Shown piece after piece: positions 22,673 through 33,800 of a stretch of DNA of 64,000 bases (within the stretch, counting starts at the first letter, position 1; every line of letters begins with the position of its first letter). The notes under the pieces were generated by a model. That model was not told where the DNA came from, searched no databases, and worked only from the letters and a program-made list of their open reading frames with translations. The translations under genes and the position numbers were made by a program. The stretch comes from Acanthosepion esculentum (lineage: Eukaryota; Mollusca; Cephalopoda; Sepiida; Sepiidae): contig OZ038510.1 in assembly GCA_964036315.1 (NCBI GenBank), forward strand, positions 80,010,349 to 80,074,348, read 5' to 3'.

Positions 22673-22723
22673 ATCAGTGAGATACAGAAGTTTGGCTAAC
22701 TCCTTGATTGTATTTTTTTTTAA

Positions 22724-23373
22724 AGCTTTTCACCCCAAGCAAGGCTGGAAGCCACTAGCACGCAAGGGGTTACAGAATGTTTGGAGGAAGAGCAGATAGG
22801 AGTGGTAGAGGAAAGGATGTGGAGAAATATAGTAGATCGATCAAGGCAAGGGGGTTACAGAAGATTTGGAGCGAGAACAGATAGGAATGAAAGGGGAAAG
22901 GATGTGGAGAAGGGAAGTGGATAGATCAAGGCAACTGGAGATGTCGATTGACGTTACACTTAAATAGTTGGAGATTATATTTGTCAGGGAGACAGGAATA
23001 AGGAAGGGAGTTCCACGGGCGAGAGGTGCGAGACATGAAGCTATTGGAGTAGAAGAGACGTCTACATCTAACAGTTTCAACAGTGAACGGGTGGGAACGG
23101 GATGCCAGCCTCGTAGGACGCTTAAATTCATGAGGCCTGGGAACCAGCCAAAGCAGCTCCTCGGAGCAATTACCGTGAAAGTATTTGTAAAAAAGACAGA
23201 GCGAGGCAACGGCGCGTCTGTGAGAGAGCGACTGCAGACGAGATGACAGATCAGGGCCAATTACATTGCATATCCGTCTCTGGATCTTATCAAGAACCCT
23301 GAGGCAAGCAGCACGGGCTCCAGGCCATATATGGCAGCAATACTCCATGCAAGGGCGAATGGTTGGTTTATAG
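22724..23373 (-). pseudogene. LINE 3' end: reverse transcriptase C-terminus, 3' UTR and poly-A
   Basis: This is the longest clean LINE copy here. From 23373 on the minus strand it reads IYKPTIRPCMEYCCHIWPGA, then RRICNVIGPDLSSRLQSL, HRRAVASLCLFYKYFHGNCS, HPFTVETVRCRRLFYSNSF, SRTSRPWNSLPYSC and FKCNVNRHLQLP, stopping near 22933. This is the C-terminal tail of a jockey/CR1-like reverse transcriptase, beyond the catalytic Asp-Asp motif, so it cannot be active. The 3' UTR has two ~86-bp units, the hairpin CCCCTTGC...GGCTTCCAGCC...GCTTGGGG, and a poly-A tail (plus-strand T run at 22711-22721). The frame is intact over about 145 codons, so this insertion may be fairly young. Confidence 0.85.
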
Positions 23374-24117
23374 ATTTAGAGGATTGATTCCGGGGAGAAA
23401 AATTTACTCCTAAGACTCAAGTAAGGAGAGTGGGGCTACTCCGGTCTCGCTTATCAAAACATGGATTCACATTCACACCGGCTTGTGGGACTGTCGGGCG
23501 TTTGTACAACGAAATTAACAGAGACAATTTCAAATTTCAAAAACTAAATTTTTATTTCACTCTTGGATTGGATCCCTACCTAATATGGATGCCCAGAGCC
23601 GTCATATTTCTGCACCCCCACTTCTGCACGTTGTTGCATTACATACTCATTCTCCTTGCAGGAGCAACCACTGTCTGATCTGGTGTGCTTTAACCGCTCG
23701 GCTACGAAGAGCTACACAATAAGGCAAGGTTCGATTTTACCTTTAAAGCACGTTCAGTTTCGTATCCGCTCAGTCTTGTATCTAAATCGTAAACAAAACA
23801 ATTTTCGAAGAATTAATGGATTATTTTTTTTACTCCGACATATTTTTATTATTCCAAACGTTAGTTTTATTGGATATCCGTATTTGAGTAGGTATTTTTT
23901 TTATTTCGTAGACGAAATGAATACCATCTAAAATAAACGGAGCGTCTACTACAATACGGGTATCCACAAAAATAACGTTTGAAATAGTAAGAATACATAC
24001 GCGTGTGCTGTCTGTGCGAGAGTTGCGATGTAATGTTCTCGTTGCGACCAAGAAGTCCCCCCCATTATGATATTTAGGAAGAGTGTGTAGAGCCGTGAGC
24101 ATTTTAGCACATCATCA
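23374..24117. other. Spacer, no gene recognised
   Basis: Unique-looking AT-rich sequence. Short open frames of up to 91 codons have no recognisable motif. Confidence 0.45.
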
Positions 24118-25149
24118 TCTATGTATCTGTGTGTGTTTGTGTGTATGTGTATGTATGCATGTATCTGTGTGTGTAAGTATCTGAGAGTGTATCTGTACGT
24201 GCGTGTGTGTGTATCTGTGTGTGTGAGTATATATGCGTGTGTGTATCTTTGTATGTGTGTATCTGTGTGTGTGCATGTATCTGTGTGTGTGAGTATCTGA
24301 GAGTGTATCTGTATGTGCGTGTGTGTGTATCTATGTGTGTGTGTGTGTGTGTGTATATATGCGTGTGTGTATCTTTGTATGTGTTTATCTGTGTGTGTGC
24401 ATGTATCTGTGTGTGTGAGTATCTGAGAGTGTATCTGTACGTGCGTGTGTGTGTATCTGTGTATGCGTATATATGCGTGTGTGTATCTTTCTTTGTGTAT
24501 CTGTGTGTGTGTACAGGTATCTGTGTGTGTATCTGTGTGTGTGAGTATCTGAGTGTGTGTATCTGTGCGTGAGTGTGTGTGTATATATGCGTGTGTGTAT
24601 CTTTGTATCTGTGTATCTGTGTGTGTGCATGTATCTGCGTGTGTATCTGTGTGTATGAGTATGTGTCTGTGCGTGTATCTCTGTGTGTGTATATATGTGT
24701 GCATGTATCTGTGTGTGCATGTATCTGTGTGTATCTTTATGTATGTGTGAGTATCTGCGTGTGTATCGGTGCGTACTTGTGTGTGTATCGGTGTGTGTAT
24801 ATATGCGTGTGTGTATTTGCTTGTGTATCTGTGTGTGAGTATCTGTGTGTGTATCTGTGCGTGCGTGTGTGTGTATCTGTATGTGTATATATGCGTGTGT
24901 GTATCTGGTGTGTGCATATATTCCTGTGTATATTTGTGCGTGCGTGTGTGTGTATCTGTGTGTATATCTGTCTTTATGCGTATCTGTGTGTGTGCATGTA
25001 TCTATGTGTGTGTCTCTGCGAGTATCTGTGTGTGTATCTGTGCGTGTGTGTGCGTGTGTATCTGTGTGTATATATGCGTGTGTGTATCTGTGTGTGTGTA
25101 TGTAACTGTGTGTGTATGCATATGCGTGTGTGTGTGTGTGTGTGTGTGT
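24118..25149. repeat. (GT)n-rich minisatellite, about 1 kb
   Basis: Irregular TGTGTGTATCTGTGTGTG units interspersed with GTGCGTG and ATATATGCG. The long Cys/Val/Tyr and His/Thr open frames on both strands are simply translations of this dinucleotide-rich tract. Confidence 0.95.
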
Positions 25150-25244
25150 AAGGAATTTTTAACCCTTTTTTATGAATTCTTGTCTGCGCGTTTTCGTTGG
25201 ACTAACTTTGTCGAAATTCCCTGATGGTTACGTGGGTCGGTATT

Positions 25245-25316
25245 CAACTGATGAAAGCCGGAGGGAACAATGATCGAAACGTTCTGATCATATCAATAAA
25301 GATGAGAATTTTCTAA
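25245..25316 (+). repeat. Diverged copy of the CTGA...GAAAC element end
   Basis: CTGATGAAAGCCGGAGGGAA, then TGATCGAAACG and AATAAAGATGAGAA matches the terminal hairpin and tail of the elements at 15217 and 21421. Confidence 0.6.
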
Positions 25317-25540
25317 GCACAAGGTCGAAAGTATTGGGTACCTACTAAGGATTGAACTCACTATTCATTCGTAATTGATCTTGCAAGATAAGCTTGCTTA
25401 ATCATTACACCACGTCGAGGTGCCCAAGATTTTATAAGCGTAGCTTAGTTGTGGCACAAGGCCGAAACTATACGGCACCCAGTGAGTTCAATCCTCACAC
25501 TTCAATCGCAACTAATCTAGCGAGACAAGCAGTAGTCTGT
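25317..25540 (-). mobile_element. Dimeric tRNA-derived SINE, minus strand
   Basis: The reverse complement shows the same two-unit layout as 22402-22672. A 5'-truncated first unit (GCTTGTCTCGCTAGATT, GTGCCGTATAGTTTCGGCC) is followed by a second unit starting GGGCACCTCGACGTGGTGTA, with T arm GTGAGTTCAATCC and tail ACTTTCGACCTTGTG. Target duplications were not found. Confidence 0.75.
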
Positions 25541-26285
25541 ATGTAACGTATATATGTATAAATGACACGCCTAGAAATTCAGACAGTAATTTTATCGCAG
25601 TTGATTTTTGCATTCATTTATTTATTTACAACATTACGAATAGAAGTTTCAACTGTGTACCCTTTAAAATTTCGCGGGGGATGGAAATAAATAAAAATAA
25701 AAAATAAGATAAAACAAATACTACAAAATTTTATCCGAAGGAAATAGTTATGGCTGTTTTCTACGTCTGGCAGCAGTTCTCTCCCTTTGATCACGCAGTC
25801 GCGATTGTCACTTCTCAACACTTGTTGAATGAAATGAACTAACGTCCTTTTCTTGTCGTCATACTTTGCGTGTATAATAAAGTAGGAAATATAGTTAATT
25901 CCCTTTTAAGCAATTGCGAATTAAATTTAAAATTAATTCCAGTTTAATTAAAACTTTTAACATGAGATACAAACTATTCAAAATTTTGCATTGTTTATTT
26001 TCTGATAAGAAATCCACAAGAATTCGAGAACTTGAAAAGATACATGAATATTTAGTTAACTACAATTTTTCGTTCATCGCAAACAAAATGTTAATGGCCA
26101 TTATTTTAAAGCACGAATAACAAAAATTAAGTTATATTTTCTTTTTCTCGTTAATTAGAAATTCATTTCGTAGTGTTAGCTTGCAGTCAATTTTTAACAT
26201 CAATTTGATCTCAAATAATCAAAATATTTCAACCCCTTTTTTCGGAACACTCAGTCTTGCATATATTCGTTTGTTTTGTTTATAG
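25541..26285. other. Spacer, no gene recognised
   Basis: AT-rich sequence. Open frames at 25618-25821 (minus) and 25914-26120 (plus) have no recognised motif and are no better than chance for this base composition. Confidence 0.45.
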
Positions 26286-26729
26286 GTAAAGGGGACATTT
26301 ATCCTTCTTTACGGCAGCGAATGTTGGACGATTTCCTCAAAGATGAAGAAGAGACTCGAGGCGATGGAGATGTAGTTCTACAGAAGGATGCTAGTGATAT
26401 CATGGACCGAGCGTGTGAGCAACGATGAAGTCTTAGAGAGGTTACAAACAAGAAGGAGGCTTATACTTAACACCAGGAAGAGGCAGCTGAAGTTTCTGGT
26501 ACACATAATGAAGAAAGAGGACGTGGAGAATCTGACACTCACAAGTCGAATAGAGGGAAAGAGAGACAAGGGAAAACAACGCGTGGCATACCTAGTGTGC
26601 TTGAGCAAGTGGATGACAGAACGTGATCTGGGAGAGATGGCAGAGGGAAGAAACTTGTTGAGAGCTGCAAGGGATAGAGGGAGGTGGAGAGCTTTGATCG
26701 CCTACGCCCTGAAAGGACATGGCATATAA
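26286..26729 (+). pseudogene. RTE-like retrotransposon reverse transcriptase C-terminus
   Basis: The frame from 26286 reads LLYGSECWTISSKMKKRLEA, then FYRRMLVISWTERVSNDEVL, LNTRKRQLKFLVHIMKKED, RIEGKRDKGKQRVAYL and DRGRWRALIAYALKGHG, with a stop at 26727. This order (YGSECW, RRML-I-WTERV-N-EVL, RIEG-R--G-QR) is the C-terminal tail of RTE-type endonuclease-reverse transcriptases. One in-frame TAG at 26373 falls where Trp is usual (EM-stop-FYRR). The first two thirds, including the catalytic palm, are missing. No poly-A or TSD is evident. Confidence 0.8.
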
Positions 26730-26931
26730 AATGAAAGTCGATGATAGCTTCTCCCTGGTGGTAATCCATATTTTAATTTGTTACACGTATTCTTTCGTTG
26801 TTCTTGGTGTTCTGCCAAATATCTCGAAGATTAATCTTTCGTTGCATTTTTTGCTTCTTAGTGTCTTTGGTCATCTTGTGGAACTGTTCTCTAACGTTAT
26901 CGACATTTTATTTCAGATTAGAGACCCCATT

Positions 26932-27650
26932 GAGATGGAATGCCAAGTTGACAGGAATGGACATGTTCGACATCTTTTTCTTTTTAACCAAGGTCACAAA
27001 AATTGCCAAAGATTTTTGAGATATTTGTACTGTGTACGGAGATGAGTTCATTAGCGACAGAATGGCACAAAAATGGTTTACCTGTTTCAAGGTGGGGAAG
27101 GTCGACCTGTTCCAAGAACCAATTGCAGGCGCTGATTAAATAAGAACCGCACCAGACCCTTAGGGAATTGGCTCAGAAGATGGCAAACTCTCATGTTACT
27201 GTCGCTTATCATCTTTATTCAATGACTAAAGTTCAGAACATCAAAACGGTCAAAGAGGTAATTAATTAAGGCTCAAAGAGGTAATTAATTAAGCCTCAAA
27301 GAGGTAATTAATCTGAAAAGACTAGGCCGCTCGATTAACTGCGATTATTCAGCATGGTAAAGCTCGTTCCAACGTCGCTAAGATGACTAGAGATGAAATT
27401 AAAGAGCTCGGTTGGGAAATTCTGCCACACACAAAATGCTCTGACTTAGCCGCTTCAGACTACCGTCTTTTTTGCTCGTTTTCTAACTATTCGAGGGGTG
27501 TTTCATTCAACAACGATGTGGAGCTTAAAACGTGGCTTGATTAATTTTTTTGAGTGGAAACCTAGTGGTTTCTATCGTCGAGGTATTGAACAGTTAGTCA
27601 GTCACTGTCAGGGGGCCGTAAAGAATAAAGGGTAATACAATGGTGAATGA
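26932..27650 (+). pseudogene. Mariner transposase relic, internally deleted
   Basis: Fragments in all three forward frames match a mariner transposase in order: HVRHLFLFNQGHKNC, DEFISDRMAQKWFTCFKVGK, QTLRELAQKMANSHVTVAYH (second helix-turn-helix), then after a deletion RSNVAKMTRDEIKELGWEIL, SDLAASDYRLF and FYRRGIEQLVSHC. In mariners the second catalytic Asp lies in an HDNARPH-type motif. Here it reads HGKARSN, so that Asp is gone, while the Asp of the DYRLF block is kept. The first catalytic Asp region is deleted and replaced by a 24-bp triplication (27249-27318). Terminal inverted repeats were not identified. Frameshifts, stops and loss of catalysis make it inactive. Confidence 0.8.
27249..27318. 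repeat. 24-bp triplication inside the mariner relic
   Basis: GTCAAAGAGGTAATTAATTA followed by AGGC recurs three times with single differences, at the site of the internal deletion. Confidence 0.85.
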
Positions 27651-27829
27651 TTCATCAGAATCATTAATAAATAATAAATATTAAAATAAACTGTAGGAAA
27701 ACGAAGTATTTTATGTAACAACCTAATATTGTTCTTAGGCTCTAAATCAGTCAAGAGGTCAGATTTTCAAAACTTTTCCCCGTTAATAATACTGTTAAAA
27801 TACTGACTAATTGCTGTGAAAAGTTTCTG

Positions 27830-28195
27830 GGCTGACGCTACATAATCACTAACAAAGTACCAAATAACAGAAACGACATCGCTTGAGGACTTTCAGTAAC
27901 AGCAACAACTAGAATGAATAACACATGTTACTAGAACTGAAAATAATGACATAATCAAGGTGTTGACGTTCCACACTACTTCAAACAAAAGGTTAGGAAG
28001 GAAACTGCTATCAATACTAGAAAGAGCGATAACAGTATACGTCATAAATCTATTTTTCCGAAAGAGATTTTGTAAATTTCAACCGACAATTGTACTAGAT
28101 GTTCGATCAATGAATGCTGAATGTTTCCTTATACGGAAACGGCAAATATTGCCATTAGCATTTCACGTTAAATACTAACGAACCACTAGTTGTGG
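27830..28195. repeat. Dispersed repeat Y, copy 1
   Basis: Colinear with 62058-62442. Shared blocks are GTACCAAATAACAGAAAC, AAAATAATGAC, TATTGACGTTC or its variant, GAGCGATAACAG, and a GAATGTTTCCTTA...GGAAAC hairpin followed by CACTAGTT. No protein or terminal repeat was recognised. Confidence 0.7.
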
Positions 28196-28414
28196 GGGTG
28201 GGAAATTGGAATATTACAACTTAATATTTCTCTCTAGTGAGGTGCTAAACAAGAAAGAATACATCCAGTTGTCATTTACCCGTTATCAGTCAGTTATGTG
28301 CTATACATGATACACGCTTAGGCGATCATTTATCTTTCGATACATGACTGCCGAGTAGGTTGCCATTTCTTTCTGCGGTAGACCAGCTGGCACCCAAGGC
28401 TACAGAACATGGTC

Positions 28415-28578
28415 TGTCCTGCTATTTACCCATAGCTGGGAGAGAACAAGAGGATTCATACCTTCCCCAAGGGTATTAGCACGTAAGTGAATGTAATGGA
28501 TTTGACTGGAATTCGAACTCGGCTCTCCGATTCCTCAATCCGAACCGCTATCTATTATTCCACCATGTTACCCACTAT
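28415..28578 (-). mobile_element. tRNA-derived SINE, minus strand
   Basis: The reverse complement begins GGGTAACATGGTGGAATAAT, resembling an A box, then has a T-arm-like GAGCCGAGTTCGAATTCC with a near-canonical B box about 45 bp on. The body is CATTCACTTACGTGCTAATA, then CCTTGGGGAAGG. A body fragment recurs at 21755. Confidence 0.65.
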
Positions 28579-29133
28579 AGGTATTATTATATCCGTGATA
28601 TAGTAATACCTTAGTAAACGGACGGAACGGAATATTTGAAAGGAAGGAATGAAAAACTTGCATTATTCTCAAAGAAAATTCATTTGCTTCTATGTCATAC
28701 AATGAACTATATACAAATATATAAATACTTATGACGACGTTGTCCCACGCAGAGAAATTGTAACGTATGAATAAAACAAGTAGATTGGAAAGGCAAGAAG
28801 CGCGAGGGTCTTAATTGTAACATTTCCCGAATGGAAAAAAGGCCAGGCCAGTGGTATGTTCTACTAACTTCGAGGTGCCATGGATGCTTTCAGTTCTTCC
28901 TATCGCTGTCCGCTTGACATGACGTCCACTCTGTCTGTCATCATCAACTGGCGTGGACGGACATGTCTTGTCTCTACGCGGGCTAAATAGCAACTTTGTC
29001 ACACTACGAACTCACGTCACTTACCGGCCGTTACCGGACACCCGTCAGTTCGTCTTAACCAAAGGGAGTTAATCGCTATTCGCATTCATTCATCATTCTT
29101 TCTCTCTCATTCCCTCTCTTAATTTTATTTATC
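28579..29133. other. Spacer, no gene recognised
   Basis: No coding, RNA or repeat feature could be supported. It includes a (TCTC)-rich stretch near 29098-29118. Confidence 0.45.
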
Positions 29134-29990
29134 TACAGTAGAATCCCAGACAACCTTATTAAGAAGGCCTTCCGGATATGAGGAGTTGGTTACAAAGTCC
29201 GGATATGAGGGATCCCGGATATGAGGAATTGGTTACAAAGTCCGGATATGAGGGATTCCGGATATGAGGGATTCCGGATATGAGGGATTCCGGATATGAG
29301 GGATTGGTTACAAAGTCCGGATATGAGGGGTGATATTTAGATGAAAATAAAAGAACTGACATCAGGTTTAACATTTATTTTCAATGTTTTATAGTAAACA
29401 AAATAAGCTAATGGTGAGTGAAATGTAACGGAATTGATTTTAAGGAAAAAAGAAATAAATTATGTAATGTTAATGAAAATTCATTAAATTAAGTCTGCCA
29501 CGTATGCAAAACAAATAATGTTACGAGGATTTTTTAATCGCTGTTGCATGATGATTCTTTCTCTTCTAATGTCATTCTCAACTTTTTCGGCATTTCGTTT
29601 TGCTTTTGTTCTTGAATGTTTTTAAAAGAAAGACACTTTTTAACTCTGTGTACGTTATTGCAATCGTCATAGCTGAATGCTGGCTTTCTTGACATAAAAC
29701 TGACAACATTTTCAATAGCTTTTTTCACTTTCAGTCCAGGTTTCATCACAATTATATTATTTATTTCCTTGTTCATTGTGCCACTATGAGCGCTGGAGAA
29801 TAGTTTCTTTGGAAGATTTTATATCATACAATGTGGACTTTCCTATGTTGAAATCAGCCATTAGTTACAATGAACTTTCACCAGCGTCTAGTCTGTTTAA
29901 AATTTCCACTTTTGGCGATAACTCAAAAGTTGTTCTTTCCTCTTATTTCCATCATCTTTTGCACCAATACAAGCCATCAGGGTGAAATAG
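29134..29990 (-). mobile_element. pogo/Tigger-like DNA transposon, internally deleted
   Basis: One end is clear: a TA dinucleotide (29134-29135) followed by CAGTAGAATCCCAGACAACC, the typical start of a pogo/Tigger inverted repeat. On the minus strand from about 29985 the translation gives FELSPKVEILNRLDAGESS, a stop, then MADFNIGKSTLYDIKSSKE. This is the N-terminal CENP-B/jerky-type helix-turn-helix. It joins almost directly to a C-terminal-like tail at 29534-29776 (VKKAIENVVSFMSRKPAFSY). The DDE catalytic domain is absent, so this is an internally deleted, inactive copy. The second inverted repeat was not found; the 14-bp minisatellite sits where it would be expected. Confidence 0.7.
29165..29332. 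repeat. 16-bp minisatellite inside the pogo-like element
   Basis: Repeated TCCGGATATGAGGGAT, alternating with GGTTACAAAG spacers, adjacent to the terminal repeat. The CCGGATATGAGG core resembles the CCGGAT-rich sub-terminal sequence of Tigger elements. Confidence 0.85.
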
Positions 29991-30352
29991 GCGATCATCT
30001 ATAGGCGTTCGGCTATAGGCGATCAGCTATAGGCGTTCGGCTATAGGCGTTCTGCTATAGGCGTTCGGCTAGAGTTGTTCGGTTATAGGCGTTCGGCTAT
30101 AGGCGTTCTGCTATAGGCGTTCGGTTAAAGTCGTTTGGCTATAGGCGTTCAGCTATAAGCGTTCTGCTATGGGCGTTCGGCTAAAGTCGTTCGGCTATAG
30201 GCGATCAGCTATATGCGTTCGGCTAGAGTTGTTTGGCTATAGGCGTTCGGCTATAGGGGTTCTGCTATAGGCGTTCGACTAGTGTTGTTCGGCTATGGGC
30301 GTTCGGCTAGAGTTGTTCGGCTATAGGCGTTCGGCTATAGGCGATCAGCTTT
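29987..30352. repeat. 14-bp minisatellite
   Basis: About 25 copies of GGCTATAGGCGTTC with variants (GGCTAGAGTTGTTC, TGCTATAGGCGTTC, AGCTATAGGCGATC). Confidence 0.95.
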
Positions 30353-30800
30353 TGAAGAGAGGTAATGTAAAATGTTTTATTAGATCGATTGACATTCACT
30401 TAATCCAAATTTATATTGGATCAGTGGATTCAGTTTTCTTATGTAGTATTTCCCAGGAATTCGCAGATGTAAAAAAAAAAAAGAAGAAGGCTGTGATAGA
30501 TTGAATTGAAATTTGTTTATGGAAATAAGGCTGAGTGATGTTTGAGGTCCTATTAATAAAAAATCGACACCTACACGTGAAAAGGTGACATATGTTCGAA
30601 TATCCATTGACCTTTTGCAATCTTCTGAGACCGGATGACCTTCAATTGCAGACTGCTTCCATGGTTTAGTATTTCAGAGACAAAATAAAATTCATTAGAT
30701 AGATGCAAAGGCAATAGCGCATAAGGTTTTTCAGTAACAGCAGTTCTTTTTATTTATATTGTTTTTAGACCAAACATCAACAATTTGGTAATATTTTCAG
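30353..30800. other. Spacer, no gene recognised
   Basis: AT-rich, with a short A/AAG run at 30470-30490. No supported feature. Confidence 0.45.
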
Positions 30801-33800
30801 ATTAGTATTTACTTTCATCATTTTTTAAGATGAAACATTTTCAGCCATTTTTATTAATTTTTGTCTAGTATTTACTTTCATCTTCATTTTTTATTAGATG
30901 AAGCATTGTCAGCCGTTATTATTAATTTTTTTATTAGTATTTACTTTCATCTTCATTTTTTATTAGATGAAGCATTGTCAGCCATTATTATTAATTTTTG
31001 ACTAGTATTTACTGTCATCTTCACTTTTTATTCGATGAAGCATAGTTAGCCATTATTATTAATTTTTGACTAGCATTTACTTTCATCTTCATTTTTTATT
31101 ATATGAAGCATTGTCAGCCATTATTATTAATTTTTGACTAGCATTTACTTTCATCTTCATTTTTTATTAGATGAAGCATTGTCAACCATTATTATTAATT
31201 TTTGACTAGCATTTACTTTCATCTTCATTTTTTATTAGATGAAGCATTGTCAGCCATTATTATTAATTTTTGACTAGTATTTACTTTCATCTTCATTTTT
31301 TATTAGATGAAGCTTTGTCAGCCATTATTATTAATTTTTGACTAGCATTTACTTTCATCTTCATTTTTTATTAGATGAAGCATTGTCAGCCATTATTATT
31401 AATTTTTGACTAGTATTTACTTTCATCTTCATTTTTTATTAGATGAAGAATTGTCAACAATTATTATTAATTTTTGACTAGTATTTACTTTCATCTTCAT
31501 TTTTTATTAGATGAAGCATTGTCAGCCATTATTATTAATTTTTGACTGGCATTTACTTTCATCTTCATTTTTATTAGATGAAGCATTGTCAGCCATTATT
31601 ATTAATTTTTGACTAGTATTTACTTTCATCTTCATTTTTTATTAGATGAAGCATTGTCAGCCATTATTATTAATTTATGACTAGCATTTACTTTCATCTT
31701 CATTTTTTATTAGATGAAGCATTGTCAGCCATTATTATTAATTTTTAACTAGTATTTACTTTCATCTTCATTTTTTATTAGATGAAGCATTGTTAGCCAT
31801 TATTATTAATTTTTGACTAGTATTTACTTTCATCTTCATTTTTTATTAGTTGAAGCATTGTCAGCCATTATTATTAATTTTTGACTAGTATTTACTTTCA
31901 TCTTCATTTTTTATTAGATGAAGCATTGTTAGCCATTATTATTAATTTTTGACTAGTATTTACTTTCATCTTCATTTTTTATTAGTTGAAGCATTGTCAG
32001 CCATTATTATTAATTTTTGACTAGTATTTACTTTCATCTTCATTTTTTATTAGATGAAGCATTGTTAGCCATTATTATTAATTTTTGACTAGTATTTACT
32101 TTCATCTTCATTTTTTATTAGATGAAGCATTGTCAGCCATTATTATTAATTTATGACTAGCATTTACTTTCATCTTCATTTTTTATTAGATGAAGCATTG
32201 TCAGCCATTATTATTAATTTTTGACTAGTATTTACTTTCATCTTCATTTTTTATTAGATGAAGCATTGTTAGCCATTATTATTAATTTTTGACTAGTATT
32301 TACTTTCATCTTCATTTTTTATTAGTTGAAGCATTGTCAGCCATTATTATTAATTTTTGACTAGTATTTACTTTCATCTTCATTTTTTATTAGATGAAGC
32401 ATTGTTAGCCATTATTATTAATTTTTGACTAGTATTTACTTTCATCTTCATTTTTTATTAGTTGAAGCATTGTCAGCCATTATTATTAATTTTTGATTAG
32501 TATTTACTTTCATCTTCATTTTTTATTAGATGAAGCATTGTCAGCCATTATTATTAATTTTTGACTAGTATTTACTTTCATCTTCATTTTTTATTAGATG
32601 AAGCATTGTTAGCCATTATTATTAATTTTTGACTAGTATTTACTTTCATCTTCATTTTTTATTAGTTGAAGCATTGTCAGCCATTATTATTAATTTTTGA
32701 CTAGTATTTACTTTCATCTTCATTTTTTATTAGATGAAGAATTGTCAACAATTATTATTAATTTTTGACTAGTATTTACTTTCATCTTCATTTTTTATTA
32801 GATGAAGCATTGTCAGCCATTATTATTAATTTTTGACTGGCATTTACTTTCATCTTCATTTTTATTAGATGAAGCATTGTCAGCCATTATTATTAATTTT
32901 TGACTCGTATTTACTTTCATCTTCATTTTTTATTAGATGAAGCATTGTCAGCCATTATTATTAATTTATGACTAGCATTTACTTTCATCTTCATTTTTTA
33001 TTAGATGAAGCATTGTCAGCCATTATTATTAATTTTTGACTAGTATTTACTTTCATCTTCATTTTTTATTAAATGAAGCATTGTTAGCCATTATTATTAA
33101 TTTTTGACTAGTATTTACTTTCATCTTCATTTTTTATTAGTTGAAGCATTGTCAGCCATTATTATTAATTTTTGACTAGTATTTACTTTCATCTTCATTT
33201 TTTATTAGATGAAGAATTGTCAACAATTATTATTAATTTTTGACTAGTATTTACTTTCATCTTCATTTTTTATTAGATGAAGCATTGTCAGCCATTATTA
33301 TTAATTTTTGACTGGCATTTACTTTCATCTTCATTTTTATTAGATGAAGCATTGTCAGCCATTATTATTAATTTTTGACTAGTATTTACTTTCATCTTCA
33401 TTTTTTATTAGTTGAAGCATTGTCAGCCATTATTATTAATTTTTGACTAGTATTTACTTTCATCTTCATTTTTTATTAGATGAAGCATTGTCAGCCATTA
33501 TTATTAATTTTTGACTAGTATTTACTTTCATCTTCATTTTTTATTAGATGAAGCATTGTCAGCCATTATTATTAATTTATGACTAGCATTTACTTTCATC
33601 TTCATTTTTTATTAGATGAAGCATTGTCAGCCATTATTATTAATTTTTGACTAGTATTTACTTTTATCTTCATTTTTTATTAGATGAAGAATTGTCAGCC
33701 ATTATTATTAATTTTTGACTAGTATTTACTTTCATCTTCATTTTTTATTAGATGAAGCATTGTCAGCCATTATTATTAATTTTTGACTAGTATTTACTTT

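Noticed and set aside
24118..25149. Long Cys/Val and His/Thr-rich open frames on both strands
   Set aside because: Direct translation of a (GT)n-rich minisatellite.
15100..25540. Functional tRNA genes
   Set aside because: The A-box and T-arm-like parts are in SINE heads with broken cloverleaves, shared tails and target duplications.
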